DNA of 64,000 bases from NCBI GenBank assembly GCA_038229715.1, contig JBBROD010000006.1, positions 18,251 to 82,250 of the forward strand, in the 5' to 3' direction. Below, in pieces: positions 8,137 through 16,913 of this stretch; position 1 is the first letter of the stretch, and every line of letters begins with the position of its first letter. Source of the stretch: JANMES01 sp038229715. Lineage in GTDB: Bacteria; Planctomycetota; Phycisphaerae; Tepidisphaerales; Tepidisphaeraceae. The notes under the pieces are model-generated. The model saw only the letters and a list, made by a program, of their open reading frames with translations, was not told the DNA's origin and searched no databases. A program made the translations under genes and the position numbers.

Positions 8137-8496
8137 GTGTCTATGCTGAAAACGATGTTTCGATATCTGCTCGCGGTTTGCTTCGTCGTCGCCGGGGCGA
8201 ATCATTTTCGTCACCCGGATTTTTACATCTCGATGATGCCGCCGGTGTTGCCATGGCCGGCGATGTGGGTCTACCTGAGTGGTGTGGCGGAAGTGGGGCT
8301 GGGTGTTGCGTTGCTGGTTCCGTCGCTCCAGCGGATCGCGGCATGGGGGTTGATTGTTTTGTTGATCGCTGTCTTTCCGGCCAACGTGCATATGGCGACC
8401 CATCCGGGTGAGTTTTCATCGTTCTCGCCGATTCTGCTGTGGCTGCGACTGCCGCTCCAAGCGGTTTTCATCGCCTGGGCGTATTGGTTTACATAA
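8137..8496 (+). CDS. DoxX-like membrane protein
   Basis: About 119 residues with four hydrophobic helices. The first carries the DoxX-type pattern FVVAGANHFRHPDFY, and helix 2 contains GVAEVGLGVALLVP. The GTG at 8137 or the ATG at 8143 could start it; neither has an SD. It follows the reductase by 19 bp and is probably co-transcribed. Family members are small inner-membrane proteins of mixed and mostly unknown function. Confidence 0.75.
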   Translation: MSMLKTMFRYLLAVCFVVAGANHFRHPDFYISMMPPVLPWPAMWVYLSGVAEVGLGVALLVPSLQRIAAWGLIVLLIAVFPANVHMATHPGEFSSFSPILLWLRLPLQAVFIAWAYWFT

Positions 8497-8613
8497 TTCT
8501 CGTGAATCGATCGTTCGTCTCGCAACGTGGCCGATAGAACGGCCATCGGAGAACCCACCTGCGTACAGCAAGTTGATTTCGCCGGGCTGCAGCCCTGTTG
8601 GTAGGACTATTAA

Positions 8614-8631
8614 GCACGCCTAGTGGCGTGC
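8614..8631 (-). terminator. Possible terminator downstream of tRNA-Ser
   Basis: A perfect 7-bp stem (GCACGCC/GGCGTGC, loop 4) followed, reading on the minus strand, by TTAATAGT. The T-tract is poor, so this is a weak call. A second palindrome GGGCTGCAGCCC lies at about 8584-8595. Confidence 0.35.
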
Positions 8632-8658
8632 AGCACTTGATCGCGGGCTTCTGGTTAT

Positions 8659-8745
8659 CGGAGGAGCTGGGATTCGAACCCAGGAAACTCTTGCGAGTTT
8701 GCCGGTTTTCAAAACCGGTGCATTCGACCACTCTGCCACTCCTCC
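8659..8745 (-). tRNA. tRNA-Ser (anticodon UGA)
   Basis: On the minus strand the acceptor GGAGGAG (8745-8739) pairs with CTCCTCC (8666-8660), with G as discriminator. The anticodon stem CCGGT/ACCGG holds the loop TTTGAAA, giving anticodon TGA. A long variable arm (about CAAACTCGCAAGAGTTT) marks a class II tRNA, as expected for Ser, and the T-loop reads GGTTCGAATCC. The 3' CCA is not encoded. 87 nt. Confidence 0.96.
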
Positions 8746-8916
8746 GGGGGGAATGTCGGCCTCGATCGACGAGGACGGCTGGCGCGCGATCGCTAACGAT
8801 TCTAGCGGGCGATCGAATCAGAAGGAAGGCTTGCAATTGGGTTGAGTGCCGACGGCTGAGGACTGGGTAAACAAATCCTACTTTGCGTTCAGTCCGTAGT
8901 CCTGAGCGATCCGTCG

Positions 8917-10371
8917 TTATTTATTTCGGATCGATCGCAGCGAAGCGCCGGGTTTCAGTTTCGTGCCGAACAGCTTGGGCGTTGTGATGCGCTGCGAGAG
9001 ATAAACCCCAGAGTGCCCGCTGAAAAGATAGGACAGAAAGCACGCCATCGCCAAATAGACCACGAAGCCCGAGTGGATCATGTCGGCTTGGCCGGCGGCG
9101 AAAAGCTCGATGCCCATGATCGTGCAGGCCAGCGGCGTGTTCGTCGCACCGGCAAAAACCGCGACGAACCCCAACCCGGCGAAAAGGTCCACCGGCGCGC
9201 CTAGCAGTTTTCCCATAGTGTGACCTAACGCCGCGCCGATGAAAAATAGCGGCGTGACCTCGCCGCCCTTAAAACCCGCCGCCAGCGTGACGGCGGTGAA
9301 TAGGATTTTCCACCACCAACTCCAATTCGTCGCCCCGTCCTGATGAAAGCAAGAGAGGATGGTCACGACTCCGCTGCGACCCGGCGGTGCCGAGACGCCA
9401 AGGCCGAGGTAGTCAGGGCTGATGAGCAGCGCGAGCACGATCACGATCACGCCGCCGACGGCGGGGCACCATGCGGCGCCGGGGATCGCGTTGTACCAAG
9501 CCGGGCCGGTCGGCTTGAGGGCATCATTCACCACGGCTGATGGGGCAGGTTTGGACTTGTACGAATCGATCGCCTTGGCCAGTGACCGGAAGATCAAGTG
9601 CAGGCCGTGCGTGAGTTCAGCGAACAACACGCTGGCCAGGCCGAACGCGATCGATGCGATCGCGACTTTCCCCAGCAGCACCCAACTCAATCCGCCGGAC
9701 ACTTGTGCGTATGAATCGATCGCGTAGTGCGTGTGCTTGATGTGCCATGCGGTGGTGGCCCAATCCCCGGCGACGGCGGCGATCAGGCAGGGGACGATCG
9801 AAGCGAAACTCATCGATCCGATGGCCAGCACCTCTACGGCAAAGATCGCACCCGCCAGCGGCGTACCAAATACCGCACCGAAACCCGCAGCAACGCCCGC
9901 CATCAGCAGTGTGCGCGTGCCGTGCCGATCCAGCCGAAGGTATTGGCCGACGGTGCTGGCGATACTCCCGCCCATCTGGACGGCCGTCCCTTCGCGGCCG
10001 GCCGATCCGCCGAACAGGTGGGTGACGACGGTTCCGACGAGCACGAGCGGCGCCATCCGCGCCGGCACGCCGCCGCCGGGTTCGTGGATTTGATCGATGA
10101 CTAGGTTGTTTCCGGCTTCCACGCTTTTGCCGAAGTGGTGGTAAAGCAATCCGATCCCGACGCCTGCAACAGGGAGAAGGAACAGCAGCCACGGGATGTG
10201 ATGCGATCCGACTTCCGTCGCCCAGCGTGCGCGGGTGGCCAAGTCCAGCGCCCACAAAAACAGCGCGACCGCCGACCCGACCGCCACCCCTACCGGCACG
10301 GCGATCAACAGCCATTTGCCGACATACGCCGCCAACGCGAGGTGCTCACGAGGATTCCATCGGAAGGGCAT
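8917..10371 (-). CDS. CLC-family anion/proton antiporter, possibly fluoride type
   Basis: 484 aa with about ten or more membrane helices. The gating Glu is E127 in GGSAGREGTAVQMG, and a GGEVTPLFFIG block matches the later CLC motif. Where chloride CLCs have GSGIP the protein has EAGNNLVIDQIHEP, so the chloride-coordinating Ser is absent; that fits the fluoride/proton antiporter branch (CLC-F), though the match is from memory. Start chosen at ATG 10371, nine bases after CAGGG; ATG 10380 is the alternative. The frame stays open to 10917, but that part lies antisense to the next gene and is not CLC-like. No fluoride riboswitch was found upstream. Confidence 0.8.
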   Translation of the reverse strand: MPFRWNPREHLALAAYVGKWLLIAVPVGVAVGSAVALFLWALDLATRARWATEVGSHHIPWLLFLLPVAGVGIGLLYHHFGKSVEAGNNLVIDQIHEPGGGVPARMAPLVLVGTVVTHLFGGSAGREGTAVQMGGSIASTVGQYLRLDRHGTRTLLMAGVAAGFGAVFGTPLAGAIFAVEVLAIGSMSFASIVPCLIAAVAGDWATTAWHIKHTHYAIDSYAQVSGGLSWVLLGKVAIASIAFGLASVLFAELTHGLHLIFRSLAKAIDSYKSKPAPSAVVNDALKPTGPAWYNAIPGAAWCPAVGGVIVIVLALLISPDYLGLGVSAPPGRSGVVTILSCFHQDGATNWSWWWKILFTAVTLAAGFKGGEVTPLFFIGAALGHTMGKLLGAPVDLFAGLGFVAVFAGATNTPLACTIMGIELFAAGQADMIHSGFVVYLAMACFLSYLFSGHSGVYLSQRITTPKLFGTKLKPGASLRSIRNK

Positions 10372-10659
10372 AACAAACATCCCTGTGCAGACGATTGACC
10401 GACCCCATTTCGCAATCTTCGAGTGTCGAAGTCCATCGCATAATCGTCTGGCCGGTCGAATGGAGCAGCAAGGCAAGGGATTTCCCCTACTGTGGACGAT
10501 GTTAACACAATCTTGTTTTGAACCTAAGCGACTTCTCACGCAGCCCCGACAATTGGACTCTATCTTTCCGCTCGTCATGTAGGACGACTGCAAGGGTATA
10601 TGTAGCCCCGTGCAGAGTATTTTCCGAGGAGACCCCCTATTTGGGGCAGGAGAAGAAGC

Positions 10660-13329
10660 ATGTTGAAAAAAACTGAATCTAGAAATCGTGAACAGAGCCG
10701 AACGCACTATTCTGAGCAGGCGATCCGATCGAGAACGGTGCGCGCCATTGTCGCCGCAACAGCAGCATGTGGGCTTGCCGGGTCCCATTTGCATGGTGCG
10801 CCCATCTCGCTGACCGGAAATGGCGGCCCGAGCACTTTCTATACGCAGAACTTTGATGCTTTGATAAGCACCGGTACGGGCACCTTCACGAACGACTCGA
10901 CCATTGCGGGGTGGCACACGTCAAGGACGAGTAACGGCACTGCAATCGCGGCTGGAACGGGATCAAGCACTACGGGCAATCTGTACAGCTTTGGCTCGAC
11001 GAGTGCATCAGATCGGGCATTGGGCTCGGTGGCAAGTAATGGCGCATCGACCGGTGGAGCGTTTGCGTACGGAGCGTTGTTCAGCAACGATACCACGAAG
11101 ACGATCGATTCGTTAACTATTGGTTATGCTGGAGAGCAATGGCGCGATGGCGGCGGCACGATTGCGAAGACAGCGCTTAACGGCCTGACATTTAGCTATC
11201 GCGTCGGTGGGACTACTTTTGATGTTCCGACGAACAACGGCAGTGACGCAGCCGACACCGCCACCGGGTTTACCGCCGACACGAACCTGAATTTTGTTCC
11301 GAAAATTGGTAACTCTACCGCAGCTACACTCGATGGCAATCTCGCGGCAAATCGATCGGTTATCAGTGACACGATTTCATCCCTGAGCATCGCACCGGGG
11401 GCAAGTATCTGGATTCGCTGGTATGACCCTAACAACTCAGGTAGCGACCATGCTTTGGGCATCGACGATTTCTCGATCGCATTCACCACCACGGTGGCCA
11501 TCACCCCGGCAAATGTAACTTGGGCCACAACCACTGGAACGTGGGACACATCCACAGGGAACTGGACCGGGGGAACTCCTACCGCCAACCTATACAAAAA
11601 TGGCGACACTGCTAACTTTTCGACTATCGCTTCTGACAGCACAGTTACGGTTGTGGGCGGCGGTGTAACGCCGGCAGTAACCAACATCAGCAACGCGGCG
11701 AACACCTACACTTTCACTGGCGGTACAATCGGCGGTGCTGGGGCGTTGACCAAGACGGGCAATGGCTCCGCGGTACTCTCTGCCACTAACGCTTACAGCG
11801 GCGGGACGAACCTCAACGGCGGAATTTTAGTGGCGGACGGCGGCGACGACCGGCTCGGCGCTTCAACTGGTGCCATCAACTTCAACGGGGGAACGCTTAA
11901 AACCGCCTCGACCGGAATTACGTCGGCCCGTGCGATCAATGTTGCCGCCGGCGGGGGCACATTCGATTCAAACGGCCTAAATTCCTCGACGACCGGCCTG
12001 ACTACCTTTACAGCCGCTACTTTCACCAAAGCCGGCACTGGGGATCTGGCGCTCAATGGAACGGTCGCTTTCGACAACACCTCCGCGCTCATCATCAATT
12101 CCGGTGGCTCAATTACGCTGGGGCAGAGTGGAGGCACTATCACCATGAAAGCCGGTGGTGTATTTAATGGTGATTTGATTATCAACACCACCGCCCGTCT
12201 CAACCTTGATACCGCCGGCCAAACGTACGGCGGTGCAGGACAGATCAAGTTCCTCGGCTCGGCGCTCGGGGCCGGGTCGGGCGGTATTGTAATTCCGAAC
12301 ACGGGTTTTGCAGCCTTCAACGCTCTGATCACCAACGCCAGCGGTGACACGGCCGGTACGATCACGAGCGACGTAGTGCTCAACCCCGCGGGCAACGGCC
12401 ATGTGGCGTTCACTGCAGGTGATGTGACGACTTCAAATTATACCACAGCCAGCTACCTCATCTTCGTGGGTGGAACGAATGGAGCCACCGGCGACGGACT
12501 TTCCTTCAATGGCAAGATCACCGGTGAAGGCGACTTGTTTATCGGCAACAACTCCAAGATTGGCGGCGGGGGAGCGAATATTACTTTCAACGCGGCCAAC
12601 GACTACGCAGGCAACACGCTCATCAACACCGGCGGTGTGATCAAATTGGGAGTGAATCAGGCATTGCCAGCCGCGACCAACGTAGTGTTTGGATCGCTCA
12701 GTAGCGCGGGCAATGCAACGCTAGACCTGAATGGTAAAACCTTGCAGATCGCCTCGCTTTCCGATGATGCCGCCAAGCCGAATGGAAGGAATCTCACGGT
12801 CACCAATCTGGGTGCTACCGACTCGACATTGACCGTGAGTGGCTCGATCACTCCGGCCAACGCGTTTGGCGGCGTGATCTCTGACGGAACGACCAACAAG
12901 ATCTCGCTCGAGAAATCCGGCTCGAACACGCTAAAGCTTGCTGGTGTTAACACCTTTACCGGTGATACAAGCGTCCACGGTGGAACTCTGGTTATCGAGT
13001 CCACCGGCTCGGTTCTCAATTCCAATGTCATTGTGGATGGGACGGCTGTTCTTGAACTCGACAGCAATTCGACACTTGGTGATCTCAAATCGCTCACATT
13101 TGCGGATTCAGCAACGGGTGTGCTTAACTTCACCGGTGCGGAAATAGTGGGCTCGCTCACCATCGGTGGCGTGACTTACACTTCTGGGCTTTTTGACGCT
13201 TCGACAAATTCTTCTGTATTCTCCGGCTCCGGATCGATCCTCGTCCCTGAGCCGACTTCGCTCAGTATCATCGGGCTGGTCGGAGCAGGTCTGTTGGCTC
13301 GTCGGCGTCGGGCGAAGCAAACGGCTTAA
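10660..13329 (+). CDS. PEP-CTERM surface protein with beta-strand repeats
   Basis: 889 aa. The N-terminus has a long basic region followed by a hydrophobic signal segment ending near HLHGAP. The body is Gly/Thr/Asn-rich with autotransporter-associated beta-strand repeats (LTKTGNGSAVLSATNAYSGG, FTKAGTGDLALNG, LEKSGSNTLKLAGVNTFTG), which form a parallel beta-helix. The end is a full sorting signal: VPEP, a hydrophobic stretch and RRRRAK. Proteins of this kind are anchored and processed by exosortase. The start has GGAG eight bases upstream. Its T/A-rich repeat codons differ from its neighbours, as usual for such proteins. Followed by a strong terminator. Ligand unknown. Confidence 0.9.
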   Translation: MLKKTESRNREQSRTHYSEQAIRSRTVRAIVAATAACGLAGSHLHGAPISLTGNGGPSTFYTQNFDALISTGTGTFTNDSTIAGWHTSRTSNGTAIAAGTGSSTTGNLYSFGSTSASDRALGSVASNGASTGGAFAYGALFSNDTTKTIDSLTIGYAGEQWRDGGGTIAKTALNGLTFSYRVGGTTFDVPTNNGSDAADTATGFTADTNLNFVPKIGNSTAATLDGNLAANRSVISDTISSLSIAPGASIWIRWYDPNNSGSDHALGIDDFSIAFTTTVAITPANVTWATTTGTWDTSTGNWTGGTPTANLYKNGDTANFSTIASDSTVTVVGGGVTPAVTNISNAANTYTFTGGTIGGAGALTKTGNGSAVLSATNAYSGGTNLNGGILVADGGDDRLGASTGAINFNGGTLKTASTGITSARAINVAAGGGTFDSNGLNSSTTGLTTFTAATFTKAGTGDLALNGTVAFDNTSALIINSGGSITLGQSGGTITMKAGGVFNGDLIINTTARLNLDTAGQTYGGAGQIKFLGSALGAGSGGIVIPNTGFAAFNALITNASGDTAGTITSDVVLNPAGNGHVAFTAGDVTTSNYTTASYLIFVGGTNGATGDGLSFNGKITGEGDLFIGNNSKIGGGGANITFNAANDYAGNTLINTGGVIKLGVNQALPAATNVVFGSLSSAGNATLDLNGKTLQIASLSDDAAKPNGRNLTVTNLGATDSTLTVSGSITPANAFGGVISDGTTNKISLEKSGSNTLKLAGVNTFTGDTSVHGGTLVIESTGSVLNSNVIVDGTAVLELDSNSTLGDLKSLTFADSATGVLNFTGAEIVGSLTIGGVTYTSGLFDASTNSSVFSGSGSILVPEPTSLSIIGLVGAGLLARRRRAKQTA

Positions 13330-13358
13330 GTGATTCCTGGGAGAGGGAAAATGCTTCC

Positions 13359-13391
13359 AGCCGACCGGCACCATGCCGGTCGGCTTTTTTG
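13359..13391 (+). terminator. Intrinsic terminator of the PEP-CTERM gene
   Basis: A 12-bp perfect stem (AGCCGACCGGCA / TGCCGGTCGGCT) with a 3-nt loop and a run of six T directly after it. Confidence 0.92.
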
Positions 13392-13431
13392 CGCGGTAGT
13401 GACTTGGCGGGCTGTGGGATAGAATCGCGAT

Positions 13432-16122
13432 ATGCCCGTTCCGCTTGATCCTGAATCGCAGCGCCTGGCCGACGATCGCGATCGCAAAGCCAACTGGAAA
13501 CGCTGGGGCCCGTACTTGGCCGAGCGGCAGTGGGCGACGGTGCGCGAAGATTACTCCGCCGACGGGGATTGCTGGAATTACTTTCCGCACGAACACGCTC
13601 GCAGCCGGGCGTATCGGTGGGGTGAGGACGGGCTGCTGGGCATTTGCGATCGCGAGTGCCGGCTTTGCTTCGGGCTGGCGCTCTGGAACGGAAAAGATCC
13701 GATTCTCAAGGAGCGTCTGTTCGGCCTGACGAATACCGAGGGGAATCACGGGGAGGACGTTAAAGAATCGTACTTCTATGTCGATTCCACGCCGACGCAT
13801 TCGTATCTCAAGGCGCTCTACAAGTACCCGCAGGCGGAGTATCCGTACGAAAAGCTGGTGACCGAAAACGCCCGGCGATCGCGCGAGCAGCGCGAATACG
13901 AAATAGAAGACACCGGCGTGTTTAACGGCGATCGCTACTTCGACGTGACGGCCGAGTACGCCAAATCCGCGCCGGACAGTGTGCTGATCAAAATCACCCT
14001 CGCCAACCGCGGCCCGGAGGCGGCTGAACTAACCGTGCTGCCGACGTTCTGGTTCCGTAACTCATGGCTTTGGGGGTGCACGCACGAAGGATGCGAGCCG
14101 AAGCCGCGGATCAAGCGCACCAGCGACTACATGCTTGAGTCGGATCACGTCACGCTAGGGCGGTTTACCTGTCAGGCCGATGCGAGCAACGCACGCGACG
14201 TTCCGTCGCTGATTTTTACCGATAACGTGACGAACAATCAGAAGCTGTTCGGGACAGACAATCAGTCCGCGCACGTGAAGGATGCGTTCCACGATTTTGT
14301 CATCCACGACAAAGCCGATGCCGTCCACCGTGAGTTCGGCACGAAGGCGGCCTGGGTGTACAAGGTTACGATTCCCGCTCGGTCGCAGGTTGTATTGCGG
14401 CTTCGATTCGACGCCAAGCCACCTGCCGCTGCGGCGGCGTTCGGGGAAGCGTTTGAGGCGGTGTTTGCTGATCGCATCAGCGAGGCCGATACGTTTTACA
14501 AATCTCGCATCCCCGCAACGCTGGATCCGACGGCGCGGCTCACCATGCGCCAGGCGTACGCCGGGCTGCTTTGGAGCAAGCAGTTTTATCACTACGTGGT
14601 ACACGATTGGCTGAAGGGCGATCCCAACTTCCCACCGCCGCCGAAACAGCGAAAAACCGGGAGGAACAGCGACTGGCGATTCCTATTCAATCGCGACGTG
14701 ATTTCAATGCCCGACAAGTGGGAGTATCCGTGGTACGCCGCGTGGGATTTGGCGTTTCACATGATCCCGTTCTGCACGATCGATCCGGATTTTGCCAAGA
14801 ATCAGTTGCTGCTGTTGCTTCGCGAATGGTACATGCACCCGAACGGCCAACTCCCGGCGTATGAGTTTTCATTTTCGGATTCAAACCCGCCGGTTCACGC
14901 ATGGGCGTGCTGGCGGGTCTATAAGATGACCGGGCAGCGCGGCGAGCGCGATCGGGAGTTTCTCGCACGGGCGTTCCACAAGTTGCTCATCAATTTCACC
15001 TGGTGGGTGAACCGCAAGGACGTCAACGGCAAAAACATTTTCGCCGGCGGGTTTTTAGGGTTGGACAACATCGGCGTGTTCGACCGCAGCCAGCCGCTGC
15101 CGACCGGCGGGCAGCTCGATCAGGCCGATGGAACCGCCTGGATGGCGTTCTATTGCCTCACCATGCTTTCAATGGCGCTCGAGCTGGCCAGCGAAGACCC
15201 GGCGTACGAGGACGTGGCCAGCAAGTTCTTCGAGCATTTCGTCGCCATCACCGATGCGATCAATAACGTCGGTCGAAGCGGGCTATGGAATGAGGCGGAC
15301 GGGTTTTATTACGACCAGATCCAGCTCGACGGCAAAGCCACGCCGCTCCAAGTGCGCTCGCTGGTGGGGCTGATCCCGATGCTGGCGGTGGCGATTCTGG
15401 ACGATCGTCATTTGAAAAAACTGCCCGGCTTCACCAAGCGGATGGATTGGTTTCTCGAGCACCGGGCCGATCTGGCTTCGCTGGTGGCGTACAAGACCGA
15501 GCGCCCCGGGCATGCCGGCGGGCAACATCTGCTGGCCGTACCGCAGCGCGATCGGCTGGAGCGGATGCTTAAATACATGCTCGACGAGAAAGAATTCCTC
15601 TCGCCTTACGGTATTCGGTCGTTGTCGCGGCATCATCTGGATCAACCGTTCGTCTTCAGAACCGATGGCAAAGATTACACCGTAAATTACATGCCCGCTG
15701 AATCGACCACGGCGCTGTTTGGCGGCAACAGCAATTGGCGCGGGCCGGTCTGGCTGCCGCTGAATTATCTGATCATCGAAGCGCTCGAGCGGTATCACCA
15801 TTTTTACGACGACACGCTGAAGGTGGAATGCCCGACCGGCTCGGGGCAGATGATGAACCTGGAGCAGGTGGCGCTATTCCTTTCGGTGCGGGTGTCGAAT
15901 TTGTTCGTTTCGGACGCGAGCGGGCATCGCCCCTTCGCCAGCGATCAGGAGCGATACGCGTCTGATCCGAACTGGAAAGAACTGACGCTTTTTTATGAGT
16001 ATTTCGATGGCGACACCGGGCGGGGCCTCGGAGCTTCGCATCAAACCGGGTGGACTTCGCTGATCGTTCGCCTGATGACCGCATCGAAGCGACTCAACGG
16101 CGGGCCGACATCGTTTGCATGA
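13432..16122 (+). CDS. GH63/MGH1-like glucosidase
   Basis: 896 aa, cytoplasmic (no signal peptide). Recognisable blocks are WGPYLAERQWATVREDYS, ARSRAYRWGEDGLLGI, FGLTNTEGNHGEDVKE and, in the (alpha/alpha)6 barrel, EYPWYAAWDLAFHMIPF and ESTTALFGGNSNWRGPVW. These mark the large glucosidase group related to GH63 processing glucosidase and to mannosyl- or glucosyl-glycerate hydrolases. The Asp in the AWDLAF block and a Glu in the later barrel segment are the likely acid/base pair by family analogy. No SD precedes the ATG; TAGAAT lies seven bases upstream, so initiation may be leaderless. Substrate uncertain. Confidence 0.85.
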   Translation: MPVPLDPESQRLADDRDRKANWKRWGPYLAERQWATVREDYSADGDCWNYFPHEHARSRAYRWGEDGLLGICDRECRLCFGLALWNGKDPILKERLFGLTNTEGNHGEDVKESYFYVDSTPTHSYLKALYKYPQAEYPYEKLVTENARRSREQREYEIEDTGVFNGDRYFDVTAEYAKSAPDSVLIKITLANRGPEAAELTVLPTFWFRNSWLWGCTHEGCEPKPRIKRTSDYMLESDHVTLGRFTCQADASNARDVPSLIFTDNVTNNQKLFGTDNQSAHVKDAFHDFVIHDKADAVHREFGTKAAWVYKVTIPARSQVVLRLRFDAKPPAAAAAFGEAFEAVFADRISEADTFYKSRIPATLDPTARLTMRQAYAGLLWSKQFYHYVVHDWLKGDPNFPPPPKQRKTGRNSDWRFLFNRDVISMPDKWEYPWYAAWDLAFHMIPFCTIDPDFAKNQLLLLLREWYMHPNGQLPAYEFSFSDSNPPVHAWACWRVYKMTGQRGERDREFLARAFHKLLINFTWWVNRKDVNGKNIFAGGFLGLDNIGVFDRSQPLPTGGQLDQADGTAWMAFYCLTMLSMALELASEDPAYEDVASKFFEHFVAITDAINNVGRSGLWNEADGFYYDQIQLDGKATPLQVRSLVGLIPMLAVAILDDRHLKKLPGFTKRMDWFLEHRADLASLVAYKTERPGHAGGQHLLAVPQRDRLERMLKYMLDEKEFLSPYGIRSLSRHHLDQPFVFRTDGKDYTVNYMPAESTTALFGGNSNWRGPVWLPLNYLIIEALERYHHFYDDTLKVECPTGSGQMMNLEQVALFLSVRVSNLFVSDASGHRPFASDQERYASDPNWKELTLFYEYFDGDTGRGLGASHQTGWTSLIVRLMTASKRLNGGPTSFA

Positions 16123-16370
16123 TTTCGCCAGCAATTTCTGCGTTGCCGGCGCTCATCAAATACACTGACAATCAAAACCAATTTCCCTCAACTCATTGGC
16201 ACGCCGTTCGTTATACCGTGAGACGAAGCGAATTCGCCCCCAGCGGCCACCCCGACTGGTGAAGAACCAGGGTGATAAGCTTTGCACGTGCTGCATTTGT
16301 ACGCAGCCGGCCAGTGATGTTTTGGACCGTGAAACGGATACCCCGTCAATCCGGCTACAAGGACGTAACG

Positions 16371-16574
16371 ATGTCGATGTCAAAGACCTTGGATGTATTG
16401 ACCCGAATCACCAAGTTAATCGCCTGCTTCGCAGTCGCTGTGTATGTTATCGTGCGCGCTAACAAGTTTTCTGATCCAATGTGCGTTAGCCCGCTGCCGG
16501 CTATGATGTGCGGCACGTTCGCGGTGGTGATGGTCTTCACTGGATTAGCGCTGGCTAGCTCCAGCCGCGAGTGA
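16371..16574 (+). CDS. Small two-helix membrane protein
   Basis: 67 codons from ATG 16371, which has AAGGA seven bases upstream; a longer frame from 16272 lacks an SD. Two hydrophobic segments (ITKLIACFAVAVYVIV and MMCGTFAVVMVFTGLALA) with a short loop. No family recognised. It lies alone between the glucosidase gene and the thrS leader; the 248 bp upstream (16123-16370) show nothing else I can name. Confidence 0.5.
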   Translation: MSMSKTLDVLTRITKLIACFAVAVYVIVRANKFSDPMCVSPLPAMMCGTFAVVMVFTGLALASSSRE

Positions 16575-16647
16575 TCGCGTTGCTTAACGCCGTTCCCTTT
16601 CCGTTCGTTTGCAGCAGAGCGAATAATCGAGCCTATCGCGTCCGCAT

Positions 16648-16676
16648 TTGACCCCCTTTGCCCGGCGGCGTATATT
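16648..16676 (+). promoter_or_regulatory. Sigma-70 type promoter of the thrS leader
   Basis: TTGACC at 16648-16653 and TATATT at 16671-16676 with a 17-bp spacer. Transcription would start near 16683, only a few bases before the leader ATG at 16687. Confidence 0.75.
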
Positions 16677-16686
16677 TTGCGTCGCA

Positions 16687-16734
16687 ATGCGAAACGGCTC
16701 GCTGATCACGACGACGACCACGCGCGGGTGGTGA
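16687..16734 (+). CDS. thrS leader peptide with five consecutive Thr codons
   Basis: A 15-codon ORF, MRNGSLITTTTTRGW followed by TGA. Codons 8-12 are ACG ACG ACG ACC ACG. It starts within about five bases of the predicted transcription start, so it would be read as a leaderless message. The codons after the Thr run (16725-16734) form one side of the predicted antiterminator, and the stop codon lies inside it. This is the layout of amino-acid operon leader peptides such as thrL, here in front of threonyl-tRNA synthetase. Confidence 0.75.
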   Translation: MRNGSLITTTTTRGW

Positions 16735-16800
16735 AGGAGTCGTCTTCATTTCAAGATCGACGATCACCGCCCGGTTCAAAAGAGCCGGGCGTTTTTGTTT
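16717..16800 (+). promoter_or_regulatory. Transcription attenuator of thrS
   Basis: Three mutually exclusive pairings are visible. The 1:2 hairpin is ACCAC (16717-16721) with GTGGT (16728-16732). The 2:3 antiterminator is CGGGTGGTGA (16725-16734) with TCACCGCCCG (16764-16773), ten pairs including one G-U. The 3:4 terminator is GCCCGGTT (16769-16776) with GAGCCGGGC (ending 16790), followed by GTTTTTGTTT. A ribosome stalled on the Thr codons would leave strand 2 free and favour read-through; one that reaches the stop would cover it and allow termination. Confidence 0.75.
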
Positions 16801-16818
16801 CTGGCGGATTGAAAGGAG

Positions 16819-16906
16819 AGGACTTAGGACTGAGGACTTAGGACTTAGTGGAACGCAGGCGACGGCAGCTATCTACTAAGTCCTAAAGTCCTTAGTCCTA
16901 AGTCCT
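16819..16906 (+). repeat. Iterated-word hairpin between SD and AUG of thrS
   Basis: The left arm (16819-16849) repeats GGACTTA/GGACTGA and the right arm (16875-16906) is its complement (CTAAGTCC units). AAAGGAG (16812-16818) lies directly before the hairpin and the thrS ATG seven bases after it. No other SD is present. Related words occur at 39695-39780 and inside aroDE at 52357-52387. Confidence 0.85.
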
Positions 16907-16913
16907 GACAAAT

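Noticed and set aside
10372..10659. Fluoride riboswitch upstream of the CLC gene
   Set aside because: The conserved crcB-motif strands could not be matched on either strand.
10372..10917. N-terminal extension of the CLC gene to 10917
   Set aside because: The extra 182 codons have no CLC character and lie antisense to the signal-peptide region of the PEP-CTERM gene.
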